This document shows positions 1 through 7,230 of a stretch of 8,729 nt of DNA, one piece after another. The position numbers and the translations under genes were made by a program. Below the pieces are notes generated by a model. That model saw only the letters and a list, made by a program, of their open reading frames with translations. It was not told where the DNA came from and did no database searches. Position 1 is the first letter of the stretch, and each line of letters starts with the position of its first letter. Origin of the DNA: Alistipes sp. (GTDB lineage Bacteria; Bacteroidota; Bacteroidia; Bacteroidales; Rikenellaceae); contig JAFOZN010000286.1 of NCBI GenBank assembly GCA_017391185.1, forward strand, positions 1 through 8,729, written 5' to 3'.

Positions 1-75
1 AAACGAAATAAAAACCAAAATAATATATTCACTATACTTTTTGACCAATTATAGGTCGATAAATACAAAACAAAG

Positions 76-104
76 CAAACTTAAAAGAAAGATAGAATTA
101 CAAA
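76..104 (-). promoter_or_regulatory. Weak candidate leftward Bacteroidetes promoter
   Basis: On the minus strand bases 83-76 read TAAGTTTG, a perfect match to the Bacteroidetes -7 consensus TAnnTTTG. A TTTG (bases 104-101 on the minus strand) lies 17 bases upstream, a little closer than the roughly 19-21 bases expected for a -33 element. It would drive a divergent gene beyond the left edge of the window. In A/T-rich DNA such matches arise by chance, and no leftward start codon is visible in the window to support it. Confidence 0.2.
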
Positions 105-128
105 AATGGTCTATTCAGGAATAAAAGC

Positions 129-148
129 TATCAACTTGGGAAGTGATA
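129..148. repeat. Imperfect inverted repeat
   Basis: TATCAACTT (129-137) and AAGTGATA (141-148) are inverted copies with one bulged A around a GGG loop. It could be a short hairpin or an operator half-site pair about 200 bases before the ricT-like start. It is short enough to be chance. Confidence 0.3.
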
Positions 149-253
149 ACACGCGCTAATGCTACCAGAAATCATAAAGGTAATTGACTTTAAATTCAAA
201 TTTCGGACAATCTCGATTTTGACTACTGATACCATATTCTCGCCCGACACACC

Positions 254-267
254 CATGCTAAAGCATG
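254..267. repeat. Short perfect inverted repeat in the ricT-like upstream region
   Basis: CATGCT (254-259) and AGCATG (262-267) are perfect inverted copies separated by two A residues, or a five-base-pair stem with a TAAA loop. It lies about 80 bases before the start at 345 and has no T run after it, so it does not look like a terminator. It may be a protein-binding palindrome or chance. Confidence 0.25.
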
Positions 268-344
268 CCACACAAAACTTATTACTCTTACGATGTAGAA
301 TATTAAGAAAATTTTTCCTATCTTTACCAAAATTTTGTTTACAA

Positions 345-1898
345 ATGAGTTGTGATTTTAAATGTCCTAAAAAACATATACCAGAACCTGGTCGTGGATT
401 TACCGTCTGCGACTGCGGCACAGACCTGCTTGTAGAGCCTGTAGAGGGTTGCTTCAAGCTACATGAAACACCTTGGCTGGAGGAGTATCCAGACAATATC
501 CCGACAGATATTTTTGAGGTGCGTTTCAAGAATACACGCCGTTCATACTACAAAAACGTCAATAATCTCCCACTCAAACGTGGAGATATTGTTGCTGTAG
601 AGGCCTCGCCTGGCCACGATATCGGAATAATCTCGCTTACGGGCGATATGGTTGCCAAGCAGATTCGCCGTACGGGATTCACTCCATTTAATGGTGAGTA
701 TAAGAAGATCTATCGCAAGGCCAAGCCTTATGATATCGAGCGTTGGCAGGAGGCTATTGCTTTGGAGCATGACACGATGATTCAATCTCGCCAGATAGCT
801 GCCGAGATGGGACTCGATATGAAGATCGGAGATGTAGAGTATCAGGGCGACAAAATCAAAGCCATCTTCTACTACATTGCCGAGGGAAGAGTCGATTTCC
901 GTGAGCTGATCAAGGTCTTTGCCGACAGATTCCACATCCGTATCGAGATGAAGCAGATCGGAGCCCGTCAGGAGGCGGGACGTATAGGCGGTATCGGAGC
1001 ATGCGGTAGAGAGTTGTGCTGTGCTTCGTGGATTTCGAGCTTTTCGAGTGTTACGACCAACGCTGCGCGAGTACAAGATATTTCACTCAATCCTCAGAAG
1101 TTGGCAGGACAGTGCTCTAAGCTCAAGTGTTGCTTGATGTATGAGTATGATGTATATGCCGATGCACGCCAGACTTTGCCTCGCTTAAGAGAGCCTCTGC
1201 AAGCTATGGATGGAGAGTATTATCTTGTAAAGACTGATATTCTGGCTCACACCATGTCCTTTAGCAGTAGCAAGGATACCATGTCAAATCTTATCACTAT
1301 CCCTACTTCGCGAGTAAGGGAGATTTTGGCTATGAATCGTGCTGGCAAGAAGGTGGAGTCACTCATCGACAAAGACTCTATCGTCAAAGTCGAAGAACCT
1401 ACATTCCGTACCGAGGAAGATAGCATCACTCGCTTCGACAACCAGAACAAACGCCGTAAGAACCGTAACAACAAGAATAATCGCCAACGCAATCAAGCCA
1501 ATGGCGAGAATAGTGGTGAGCAGCCATCAACAGAGCAGGGCAAGGAGCCTCGCGAGGGCAAAAATTTCCGCAACAAGGAGGGCCGAAACGATAGATCTCG
1601 TAACAACCACCGCGATCAGCGTAAGGCCGAGAATAATATCTCAGAGCAGAAAAATGCGGTAGCAGCAAACCCCGCTAACGAAGCACAGCCCCAGAAGTCA
1701 GAAGTCAAGGAGCAGGGCGGTCAGCCACGCGAGAATAGAGAGAATCGCAACAACCGCAATTTCAAACCTCGCCACAACGATCGCCGTAGAGATGGAGCCA
1801 ACGGCAAAAGAGCCAACAACGGTAACGATGGCGACAAGGCTCAGCACACAACCCCAAGACAAGAGGGTGCAAACAACCCTACACCCAAGTCAGAGTAA
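345..1898 (+). CDS. PSP1-domain protein, RicT-like (YaaT family), with a long Asn/Arg-rich tail
   Basis: Predicted protein of 517 residues. The core is the PSP1 family: in Bacillus subtilis RicT (YaaT) is an Fe-S-containing partner of RicA and RicF that works with RNase Y in mRNA maturation; the role in Bacteroidetes is not established. The PSP1-like domain spans about residues 48-265. It includes the stretch ending KRGDIVAVEASPGHDIG and two cysteine motifs, GACGRELCCASW (C220, C225, C226) and GQCSKLKCCLMYE (C257, C262, C263), the expected cluster ligands. Residues 366-517 are a low-complexity, presumably disordered tail rich in Asn, Arg, Gln, Lys and Glu. The N-terminus has extra cysteines (C3, C7, C22, C24, C36). 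I chose the ATG at 345 because the family-like sequence starts there; an in-frame ATG at 159 would add 62 unrelated residues. No Shine-Dalgarno is seen, which is usual in this phylum. First gene of a likely operon; its TAA shares one base with the gldH ATG. In other bacteria this family often sits beside holB, which is not visible here. Confidence 0.88.
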   Translation: MSCDFKCPKKHIPEPGRGFTVCDCGTDLLVEPVEGCFKLHETPWLEEYPDNIPTDIFEVRFKNTRRSYYKNVNNLPLKRGDIVAVEASPGHDIGIISLTGDMVAKQIRRTGFTPFNGEYKKIYRKAKPYDIERWQEAIALEHDTMIQSRQIAAEMGLDMKIGDVEYQGDKIKAIFYYIAEGRVDFRELIKVFADRFHIRIEMKQIGARQEAGRIGGIGACGRELCCASWISSFSSVTTNAARVQDISLNPQKLAGQCSKLKCCLMYEYDVYADARQTLPRLREPLQAMDGEYYLVKTDILAHTMSFSSSKDTMSNLITIPTSRVREILAMNRAGKKVESLIDKDSIVKVEEPTFRTEEDSITRFDNQNKRRKNRNNKNNRQRNQANGENSGEQPSTEQGKEPREGKNFRNKEGRNDRSRNNHRDQRKAENNISEQKNAVAANPANEAQPQKSEVKEQGGQPRENRENRNNRNFKPRHNDRRRDGANGKRANNGNDGDKAQHTTPRQEGANNPTPKSE

Positions 1899-2353
1899 TG
1901 CAGAGTAGGAGTATGAGATTGGTGATGCACCTAATAGTTGCGGCTCTCATTTCGCTGACGACATGGCAATGTAGTTTGGAGAAGAACCATGTAGTGATGG
2001 AGGATGTAAACACCTCTGGGTGGGATAATGCCATAAGCCTACAATACATCAGCGATGTTACAGAATTGCGCAACCTCTCCATCACATTACGCGTCAGGGA
2101 GAGTTTTGAGGCCGATAAATTGGCTTTTGACATTACCACCATGACTTCGGATTCTCTCCGCTACAACGAGCAGGTTATCCTTCCTGTCGATTTTCAGTGG
2201 CAAGGAAGCGTTGCACGCTCTATGGAGATAGAACTACCCTATCGCCACAATGTAGAGCTAAGTCGCAATGGTGAGTATATAATCAGATTACGCCCACTCA
2301 TTCCTATAAAGGGGGTTGAGTCGGCAGGTATTAACTTTAAATCAATGAAATAG
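1898..2353 (+). CDS. GldH-like lipoprotein
   Basis: Predicted protein of 151 residues resembling GldH, a lipoprotein first found through gliding-motility mutants of Flavobacterium but also kept in many non-gliding Bacteroidales. The N-terminus has Arg4 and Arg7, a hydrophobic stretch at about residues 8-22 and Cys25 in the context TTWQC, a loose lipobox of the kind tolerated in Bacteroidetes. The mature part is a small, probably beta-rich domain with conserved-looking stretches RNLSITLRVRESF and SRNGEYIIRLRPL. The length fits the family. The ATG at 1898 overlaps the preceding TAA, implying translational coupling. A second in-frame ATG at 1913 (starting MRLVM) would give an equally good signal peptide; an AGGAG at 1907-1911 is too close to it to decide. 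trmB follows two bases later. The assignment rests on size, lipoprotein signal and the PSP1-gldH neighbourhood I know from Bacteroidetes; the function in this organism is unknown. Confidence 0.78.
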   Translation: MQSRSMRLVMHLIVAALISLTTWQCSLEKNHVVMEDVNTSGWDNAISLQYISDVTELRNLSITLRVRESFEADKLAFDITTMTSDSLRYNEQVILPVDFQWQGSVARSMEIELPYRHNVELSRNGEYIIRLRPLIPIKGVESAGINFKSMK

Positions 2354-2355
2354 AA

Positions 2356-3129
2356 GTGGGACGAGGAAAAGATAAATTACGCAGATTTGCCGAGAACCTT
2401 ACCTTTAGTTGCTTGGTGCAGCCCGAATTTGAAGATATTTTTCACAAGGATCACGCCCTGAAAGGTCGCTGGCATGAGGATTTCTTCCACAATGATAATC
2501 CCATCATTTTGGAGTTGGGTTGTGGCAAGGGCGAATACACCATTGCATTGGCCGAGCGTAACCCTAACGTAAACTACATCGGTGTAGATATCAAGGGTGC
2601 GCGTATGTGGCGTGGTGCAAAGACTGCTACAGAAAACAAGATGTCTAACGTAGGCTTCCTCCGTACACGTATCGAATTTATCAACTCCTTCTTTGCCGAG
2701 GGTGAGATTGCCGAGATCTGGATCACATTCCCTGATCCTCAGCTCAAGACTCGCCGTGCCAAAAAACGCCTTACTTCGCCTATCTTCTTGGAGTATTACG
2801 CTCAATTTTTGGCCTCAGACGGTTGGATTAATCTCAAGACCGACTCTCAGCACCTTTACGGCTACACCAACGAGGTTGTGCGCCACTTCGACCTACCATG
2901 CGAGGCTTCGAACAACGATATCTACGGCACAGGCTTTGCCGATGCTGACCTCTCGGTCAAGACTGCATATGAGACCAAATTCCTACAATGGGGCTTGCCT
3001 ATTACCTACACCCGCTTCTCTTTGGCTGGTGGCAAAGTATTCCCTATGTTTGAGTGGGAAGAGGATGAAAAGTTAGAGAAAGATAACGAGGAGGCAAGAA
3101 AAATAGATCATATAAAACTTAATAAATAA
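2356..3129 (+). CDS. trmB: tRNA (guanine-N7-)-methyltransferase
   Basis: Predicted protein of 257 residues that uses S-adenosylmethionine to methylate N7 of G46 in the tRNA variable loop. Family landmarks are in order: the N-terminal GRGKDKLRRFAE; motif I LELGCGKGEYT (residues 52-62), the SAM-binding loop; GVDIKGARMWRGA (76-88); the substrate/catalytic segment ITFPDPQLKTRRAKKRLTSP (123-142); and LKTDS (160-164). Gln replaces the Trp of the proteobacterial PDPW motif, a form I recall from Bacteroides homologues. The start is a GTG at 2356, just two bases after the gldH stop. No upstream ATG is available in this frame, and the protein begins exactly where the family does. No Shine-Dalgarno is visible, so coupling to gldH translation is likely. 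The C-terminus ends in a charged stretch rich in Glu and Lys. It is the third gene of the likely operon; the hydrolase gene starts five bases after its stop. Confidence 0.93.
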   Translation: MGRGKDKLRRFAENLTFSCLVQPEFEDIFHKDHALKGRWHEDFFHNDNPIILELGCGKGEYTIALAERNPNVNYIGVDIKGARMWRGAKTATENKMSNVGFLRTRIEFINSFFAEGEIAEIWITFPDPQLKTRRAKKRLTSPIFLEYYAQFLASDGWINLKTDSQHLYGYTNEVVRHFDLPCEASNNDIYGTGFADADLSVKTAYETKFLQWGLPITYTRFSLAGGKVFPMFEWEEDEKLEKDNEEARKIDHIKLNK

Positions 3130-3134
3130 TAGTC

Positions 3135-4589
3135 ATGAAAAAACTACTTTTTACCATTGTTGCTTGTGTCGCATTCATCATTTCGGCATCAGCTCAGAGC
3201 GTACTTGTAATGCCTGGTGATTATCCCGATCCATCAATCATCAAGGATGGCGATGATTACTACCTTACACATACGCCAAACTACTACAAACCAGGATTTT
3301 TGATCTGGCACTCTAAGGATTTGGTATCTTGGGAGCCCGTAGGTCACGCTCTCACAGATTGGAAGGGCTCAGCTTGGGCACCTGATTTCCAGAAGGTTGG
3401 CGACACTTACTATATCTACTATCCAGATAGTGGCTCCAACTGGGTTATCTGGAGTAAGGACGTTGCTGGCCCATGGAGCGAGCCTATCGACCTAAAGATC
3501 GGCGGTATTGATCCAGGTTTGGTCGTAACTCCAGAGGGTAAGCGTTACCTCTTCACAAACGTAGGAAACGTCACTCCATTGACTGATGACGGTTTGGCTC
3601 GCGCAGGTGAGACAAAGCATGTATATGGTGGCTGGAACTACCCAAGCGAGTGGGATACAGAGTGTGGTTGCTTGGAGTCACCAAAACTCACATACCACAA
3701 CGGCTATTACTACATGACCTCTGCTCAGGGCGGTACAGCGGGTCCTGCGACAAGCCACATGGCCGTATGCGCTCGCTCAAAGGATATCTATGGTCCATGG
3801 GAGAATTCGCCATACAACCCTATCGTTCATACCTACTCAGCCTCTGAGGAGTGGTGGTCAAAGGGTCACGGCACATTGATCGAAGGCCCAGGTGGTCAGT
3901 GGTGGATCATGTACCACGCCTACAAGAAGAATGCTCACGCCATTGGTCGCCACACAGTGATGGAGCCTATCGAGTGGACTAAGGGTGGATGGTATCGCAC
4001 TATCAAAGATTTGGACGTAACACACCTGAAGCCTATGACAATCGACATCTCCGACAACTTCGAGTCAGCTAAGATTGGTTGGCAGTGGGCAGGATGGAAA
4101 GAGCCTATTACCAACATTGTATCTACCAAGAAGGGCGCAGCAATCGTACCTGCAACAGGTACTACACCAAAAGATGGACGCATGATGATTGCAGCAGCTC
4201 CAGACTATAAATATATGGTAGAGACCTCTCTCACACTCGACAAGGGCAATCAGGCAGGTTTGATGCTCTTCTATCGTCCAAACGCATTTGTGGGCGTAAC
4301 TTGCAGCAAGGATGTGATTACCATCCACAAGAGCGCCGCAAGCAAGGATGAGATCTTGAATAAGTTCGGAGAGTCATTGCGTCTCCGCCTTGAGAACAAG
4401 GGCAAAACTCTCACCATGAGCGCAAGTAAGGATGGTAAGGAGTGGGTAGTAATCTACGAGAACCTCGACATTGCCAACATGCATCACAACAAGTTAGGCG
4501 ACTTTATCTCACTTCGCCCTGCACTCTGCTCAATCGGCGAGGGCGAGGCTCAGTTCCACGAGTTTATCTATAAGCCTATCAAGGAGTAA
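3135..4589 (+). CDS. Secreted glycoside hydrolase family 43 protein (beta-xylosidase/alpha-L-arabinofuranosidase type)
   Basis: Predicted protein of 484 residues. Residues 1-20 form a type I signal peptide (KK, hydrophobic core, then SASA before Gln21). No Cys follows the cleavage site, so the product is probably periplasmic or secreted rather than a lipoprotein. The catalytic part is a five-bladed propeller of family GH43: general base Asp32 in YPDPSI, transition-state Asp125 in GGIDPGLV, and acid Glu180 in LESPKL (Ser where many members have Gly). WAPDF (80-84) and the KGHGTLIEGPGGQWW segment, with a likely metal-site His, also fit. From about residue 300 a beta-sandwich of the C-terminal GH43 (concanavalin-like) type follows, starting near ISDNFES. 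GH43 enzymes cleave xylo- or arabino-oligosaccharides; the exact substrate and subfamily cannot be read by eye. It lies five bases after trmB with no SusC/SusD, transporter or regulator nearby, so it is not in a typical polysaccharide utilization locus. A terminator hairpin follows. Confidence 0.85.
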   Translation: MKKLLFTIVACVAFIISASAQSVLVMPGDYPDPSIIKDGDDYYLTHTPNYYKPGFLIWHSKDLVSWEPVGHALTDWKGSAWAPDFQKVGDTYYIYYPDSGSNWVIWSKDVAGPWSEPIDLKIGGIDPGLVVTPEGKRYLFTNVGNVTPLTDDGLARAGETKHVYGGWNYPSEWDTECGCLESPKLTYHNGYYYMTSAQGGTAGPATSHMAVCARSKDIYGPWENSPYNPIVHTYSASEEWWSKGHGTLIEGPGGQWWIMYHAYKKNAHAIGRHTVMEPIEWTKGGWYRTIKDLDVTHLKPMTIDISDNFESAKIGWQWAGWKEPITNIVSTKKGAAIVPATGTTPKDGRMMIAAAPDYKYMVETSLTLDKGNQAGLMLFYRPNAFVGVTCSKDVITIHKSAASKDEILNKFGESLRLRLENKGKTLTMSASKDGKEWVVIYENLDIANMHHNKLGDFISLRPALCSIGEGEAQFHEFIYKPIKE

Positions 4590-4608
4590 GGATATCAATA
4601 GCAAACAC

Positions 4609-4635
4609 AAAAGGCTGGCAAATTGCCAGCCTTTT
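4609..4635. terminator. Bidirectional intrinsic terminator between convergent genes
   Basis: A perfect 12-bp stem pairs AAAAGGCTGGCA (4609-4620) with TGCCAGCCTTTT (4624-4635) around a three-base AAT loop. The G/C core is eight base pairs flanked by A and T runs on the two sides, so either strand gives a hairpin followed by U residues. It sits in the 62-base gap between the stop of the hydrolase gene (plus strand) and the stop of glnN (minus strand), as expected for a terminator serving both. Confidence 0.9.
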
Positions 4636-4651
4636 CGTTTATACCTATATA

Positions 4652-6820
4652 TTACCTTATAAACAACAACTCTCGGTATTTTGGCAGAGGCCACATCTGA
4701 TCATCTATAACCTCCTCCATCTTATCGATATGGGTGCGAATCTCGTCTAAGAAGCAAGCCACGTTGTCGTGATAGAGGATAGCTCGCTGACGCTGATCCT
4801 CCACGCGATTAGCAACCTTGCGAGCCTCAACCATATCCGCCACCAAACCCTGCAGAGCAGATGTGTGCATCTGAATCTCACGAATAAGTTCCATATCACT
4901 ATCAAAATTCAAGCCCAACGACTTCATCTTGAAGGCCTTATCCAAGAGCATCGACTCATACTTCGATGCTACGGGGATGATATGATTCATCGTCAGATCA
5001 CCCAACACGCGCGCCTCGATCTGAATCTTCTTGGTATAGGTCTCCCACTTAACCTCGGTACGAGCCTCCAACTCAACCTGATTAAAGACACCCATATCCT
5101 TAAACATCTTAAGCGTAGCAGGATCCAAATAACGATCGAAGATCAACGGTGCTGAGGTCTCACAATCCAAGCCTCGGCGTGCCGCCTCACGCTTCCACTC
5201 ATCAGAATAGCCATTACCATCGAAATGAATCATCTTGCAACGCTTGATGAGTTGCTTGAGAGTCTCATATATTGCACGCTCCTTCTTCTGACCTCGCTCA
5301 ATCTTGGCATCCACCTCATGCTTAAACTCGGCAAGTTGCTCGGCAGCAGCCGTACAAAGTGTAATCATCGCCTCGGCACAGTTATCCGAAGAGCCTACAG
5401 CACGAAACTCAAAACGATTTCCAGTAAAGGCAAATGGCGAAGTGCGGTTGCGATCGGTGTTATCAAGCAGGATAGATGGAATCTGCGCCGCACCACTCAT
5501 CTTCAAAACACTCTTGGCATCGAAACGGATAGCATCATCGCTTGTGCTGCGCTCCAAATTATCCAACACAGATGAGATCTGCGATCCCAAAAATGCAGAT
5601 ATAATCGCAGGTGGAGCCTCGTTGGCACCCAAACGGTGAACATTTGTCGCACTCATGATAGCCGCCTTAAGCAGACCGTTGTGTTTATGCACGGCAGCAA
5701 TGACATTCACCAAGAAGGTGATAAACTGCAAATTCTCCGATGGAGTCTTACCTGGGCCAAAGAGGTTCACTCCCGTATCTGTTCCGAGCGACCAGTTATT
5801 ATGTTTACCCGAACCGTTGATACCCTTGAATGGCTTCTCATGCAACAACACTCGGAAATGATGACGGCGAGCAATTTTATCCATAATGGTCATCAAGAGC
5901 TGATTATGGTCATTTGCCAAATTAGCCTCCTCATATACAGGAGCCAACTCAAACTGATTGGGAGCCGCCTCATTGTGGCGAGTTTTGACAGGAATACCGA
6001 GCTTTAAACTCTCATACTCCAACTCCTTCATAAAGTTAATAACGCGCGTAGGGATAGCACCAAAGTAGTGATCCTCCAACTGCTGATTCTTAGCCGACTC
6101 ATGCCCCATCAAGGTACGTCCCGTAAGCAACAAATCTGGACGTGCTGCCCAAAGGCTCTCATCTACCAAGAAATACTCCTGCTCCCAACCAAGATAGGTA
6201 TGCACTCGGCTTACATTCTTGTCAAAATAGTGACACACAGCCGTAGCAGCCTTATCAATGGCAGCCAAAGCCTTCAACAATGGCACTTTATAATCCAACG
6301 CTTCGCCCGTATAAGATATAAATACGGTAGGGATACACAGCGTAGTATCTACGATAAATGCTGGCGAAGTAGGATCCCATGCCGAGTAACCGCGAGCCTC
6401 AAAAGTGTTGCGGATTCCACCATTAGGAAAAGATGAAGCATCAGGCTCCTGCTGAGCCAAAACCTTACCACTGAAGGATTCGATCACCATGCCCTTACCA
6501 TCAGGATCAGAGAACGAATCATGCTTCTCAGCAGTACCACCCGTCAGAGGCTGAAACCAATGGGTATAGTGGTCTGCGCCATTATCCAATGCCCATTGTC
6601 GCATGCCCGCAGCAACACTATCGGCCAACTCCAACGAGAGTGGAGTCCCGTTATCCATCGTACTGAGTAGTGACTCATAAGTAAATTTATCCAAATACTT
6701 ACGCATCACAGCTCTACCAAAAACCTTCTCACCGAAATAATCCGAAGGACGTGCGCTCGGCGCACTCACCTCTACGGCCTTATGATTAAGAGCCGCTTCA
6801 ATCATTTGAAATCTGAGCAT
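4652..6820 (-). CDS. glnN: Glutamine synthetase type III
   Basis: Predicted protein of 722 residues, close to the usual 700-730 of GSIII, which makes glutamine from glutamate, ammonia and ATP. The enzyme is a cytoplasmic dodecamer and often the main or only GS in Bacteroidales. Diagnostic blocks are GWEQEYFLVD (residues 211-220, metal-binding Glu213 and Glu215), RHNEAAPNQFELAP (281-294) and the GSIII signature KPFKGINGSGKHNNWS (329-344) with the nucleotide-site residues. After the catalytic core come a DRNRTSPFAFTGNRFEFRAV block and a helical C-terminal region typical of this class. The MLRF start at 6820 matches the family; a second in-frame Met at residue 6 is less likely. An AGGAAA lies about ten bases upstream of the ATG. 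The gene is transcribed alone and leftward, with a candidate promoter at 6914-6946 and the hairpin at 4609-4635 downstream. No frameshift or missing catalytic residue was seen. Confidence 0.96.
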   Translation of the reverse strand: MLRFQMIEAALNHKAVEVSAPSARPSDYFGEKVFGRAVMRKYLDKFTYESLLSTMDNGTPLSLELADSVAAGMRQWALDNGADHYTHWFQPLTGGTAEKHDSFSDPDGKGMVIESFSGKVLAQQEPDASSFPNGGIRNTFEARGYSAWDPTSPAFIVDTTLCIPTVFISYTGEALDYKVPLLKALAAIDKAATAVCHYFDKNVSRVHTYLGWEQEYFLVDESLWAARPDLLLTGRTLMGHESAKNQQLEDHYFGAIPTRVINFMKELEYESLKLGIPVKTRHNEAAPNQFELAPVYEEANLANDHNQLLMTIMDKIARRHHFRVLLHEKPFKGINGSGKHNNWSLGTDTGVNLFGPGKTPSENLQFITFLVNVIAAVHKHNGLLKAAIMSATNVHRLGANEAPPAIISAFLGSQISSVLDNLERSTSDDAIRFDAKSVLKMSGAAQIPSILLDNTDRNRTSPFAFTGNRFEFRAVGSSDNCAEAMITLCTAAAEQLAEFKHEVDAKIERGQKKERAIYETLKQLIKRCKMIHFDGNGYSDEWKREAARRGLDCETSAPLIFDRYLDPATLKMFKDMGVFNQVELEARTEVKWETYTKKIQIEARVLGDLTMNHIIPVASKYESMLLDKAFKMKSLGLNFDSDMELIREIQMHTSALQGLVADMVEARKVANRVEDQRQRAILYHDNVACFLDEIRTHIDKMEEVIDDQMWPLPKYRELLFIR

Positions 6821-6913
6821 AGTATCTTAATTTTCCTAATTTGCACAACAGGTCTGAGAAGAAGTTTTTTCAATATCAAAAATTCTGCATTTTCAACAAA
6901 ACATCTCTCGATA

Positions 6914-6946
6914 CAAAAATAGATATTTTCGGCAAAAACACGCAAA
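6914..6946 (-). promoter_or_regulatory. Candidate glnN promoter
   Basis: Read on the minus strand, TATTTTTG (6921-6914) matches the Bacteroidetes -7 consensus TAnnTTTG exactly. A TTTG (6946-6943) lies 21 bases further upstream, in the position of the -33 element. Transcription would start about 6-8 bases beyond the -7 box, giving a leader of roughly 85-90 bases before the glnN ATG at 6820. The spacer is A/T-rich so chance matches occur, but both elements with suitable spacing make this a reasonable call. Confidence 0.5.
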
Positions 6947-7222
6947 AATGAGGCTGTTTTTCAGAATTATGACTAAATTTTTACGACAATATCTCATTTT
7001 CGCATCACAAATCTCACATCATATATCAAAAACTGCTCTATTTTTCAAAAAACAACCATTTTCTCACTAAAGCTCTATTTATTCCCCTTTATACCTTTTT
7101 TATCCTATTCCACCACTACTAATTATTATTTAAAAAACTTATTATTACACACTATTGGACTATTCAGCCCAATTTGTTAATTTTTACTTCTAAATAAATA
7201 GGATTTAATAATAAAAAAATGC

Positions 7223-7230
7223 TATCTTTG
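7223..7230 (+). promoter_or_regulatory. Candidate -7 promoter element for mutA
   Basis: TATCTTTG matches the Bacteroidetes -7 consensus TAnnTTTG exactly and lies 75 bases before the mutA ATG, implying a leader of about 65-70 bases. No good -33 TTTG is seen at the expected distance (around 7198-7203); the nearest TTTG is at 7173-7176, which is too far upstream. Confidence 0.5.

Larger units (their letters stand above)
1..344. other. Non-coding A/T-rich region upstream of the ricT-like gene
   Basis: No convincing gene is seen here. The first 130 bases are very A/T-rich, and no CAT triplet occurs there that could give a leftward ATG start. An open frame does continue upstream of the ricT-like start to an ATG at 159, but its 62 extra residues are hydrophobic/basic, resemble nothing I recognise and precede the family-like N-terminus, so I treat them as untranslated. 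Two small inverted repeats lie at 129-148 and 254-267. No perfect TAnnTTTG element faces the downstream gene; the nearest partial matches end at 43, 221 and 337. A perfect leftward match (CAAACTTA, 76-83) could serve a gene beyond the left edge. Confidence 0.6.

Noticed and set aside
35..43. Near-match to TAnnTTTG facing the ricT-like gene (TACTTTTTG)
   Set aside because: It has one extra base in the spacer, no paired -33 element was found, and it lies about 300 bases before the start.
41..59. GACC/GGTC inverted repeat
   Set aside because: Only four paired bases around a seven-base loop; expected by chance.
159..344. N-terminal extension of the ricT-like frame to an upstream ATG
   Set aside because: The 62 extra residues are not like the family, lie in A/T-rich leader DNA, and the family-like N-terminus begins at the ATG at 345.
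131..529. 132-residue minus-strand open frame
   Set aside because: It overlaps the ricT-like gene and its leader, shows no recognisable domain and looks like an antisense shadow.
543..1076. 177-residue minus-strand open frame opposite the PSP1 core
   Set aside because: It lies fully antisense to a well-supported conserved domain and its composition is not protein-like.
1339..1662. 107-residue plus-strand frame overlapping the RicT-like tail
   Set aside because: It is an alternative frame of the low-complexity repeat-like tail, which tends to stay open by composition.
2377..2805. 142-residue minus-strand open frame opposite trmB
   Set aside because: It is antisense to conserved TrmB motifs and has no recognisable features.
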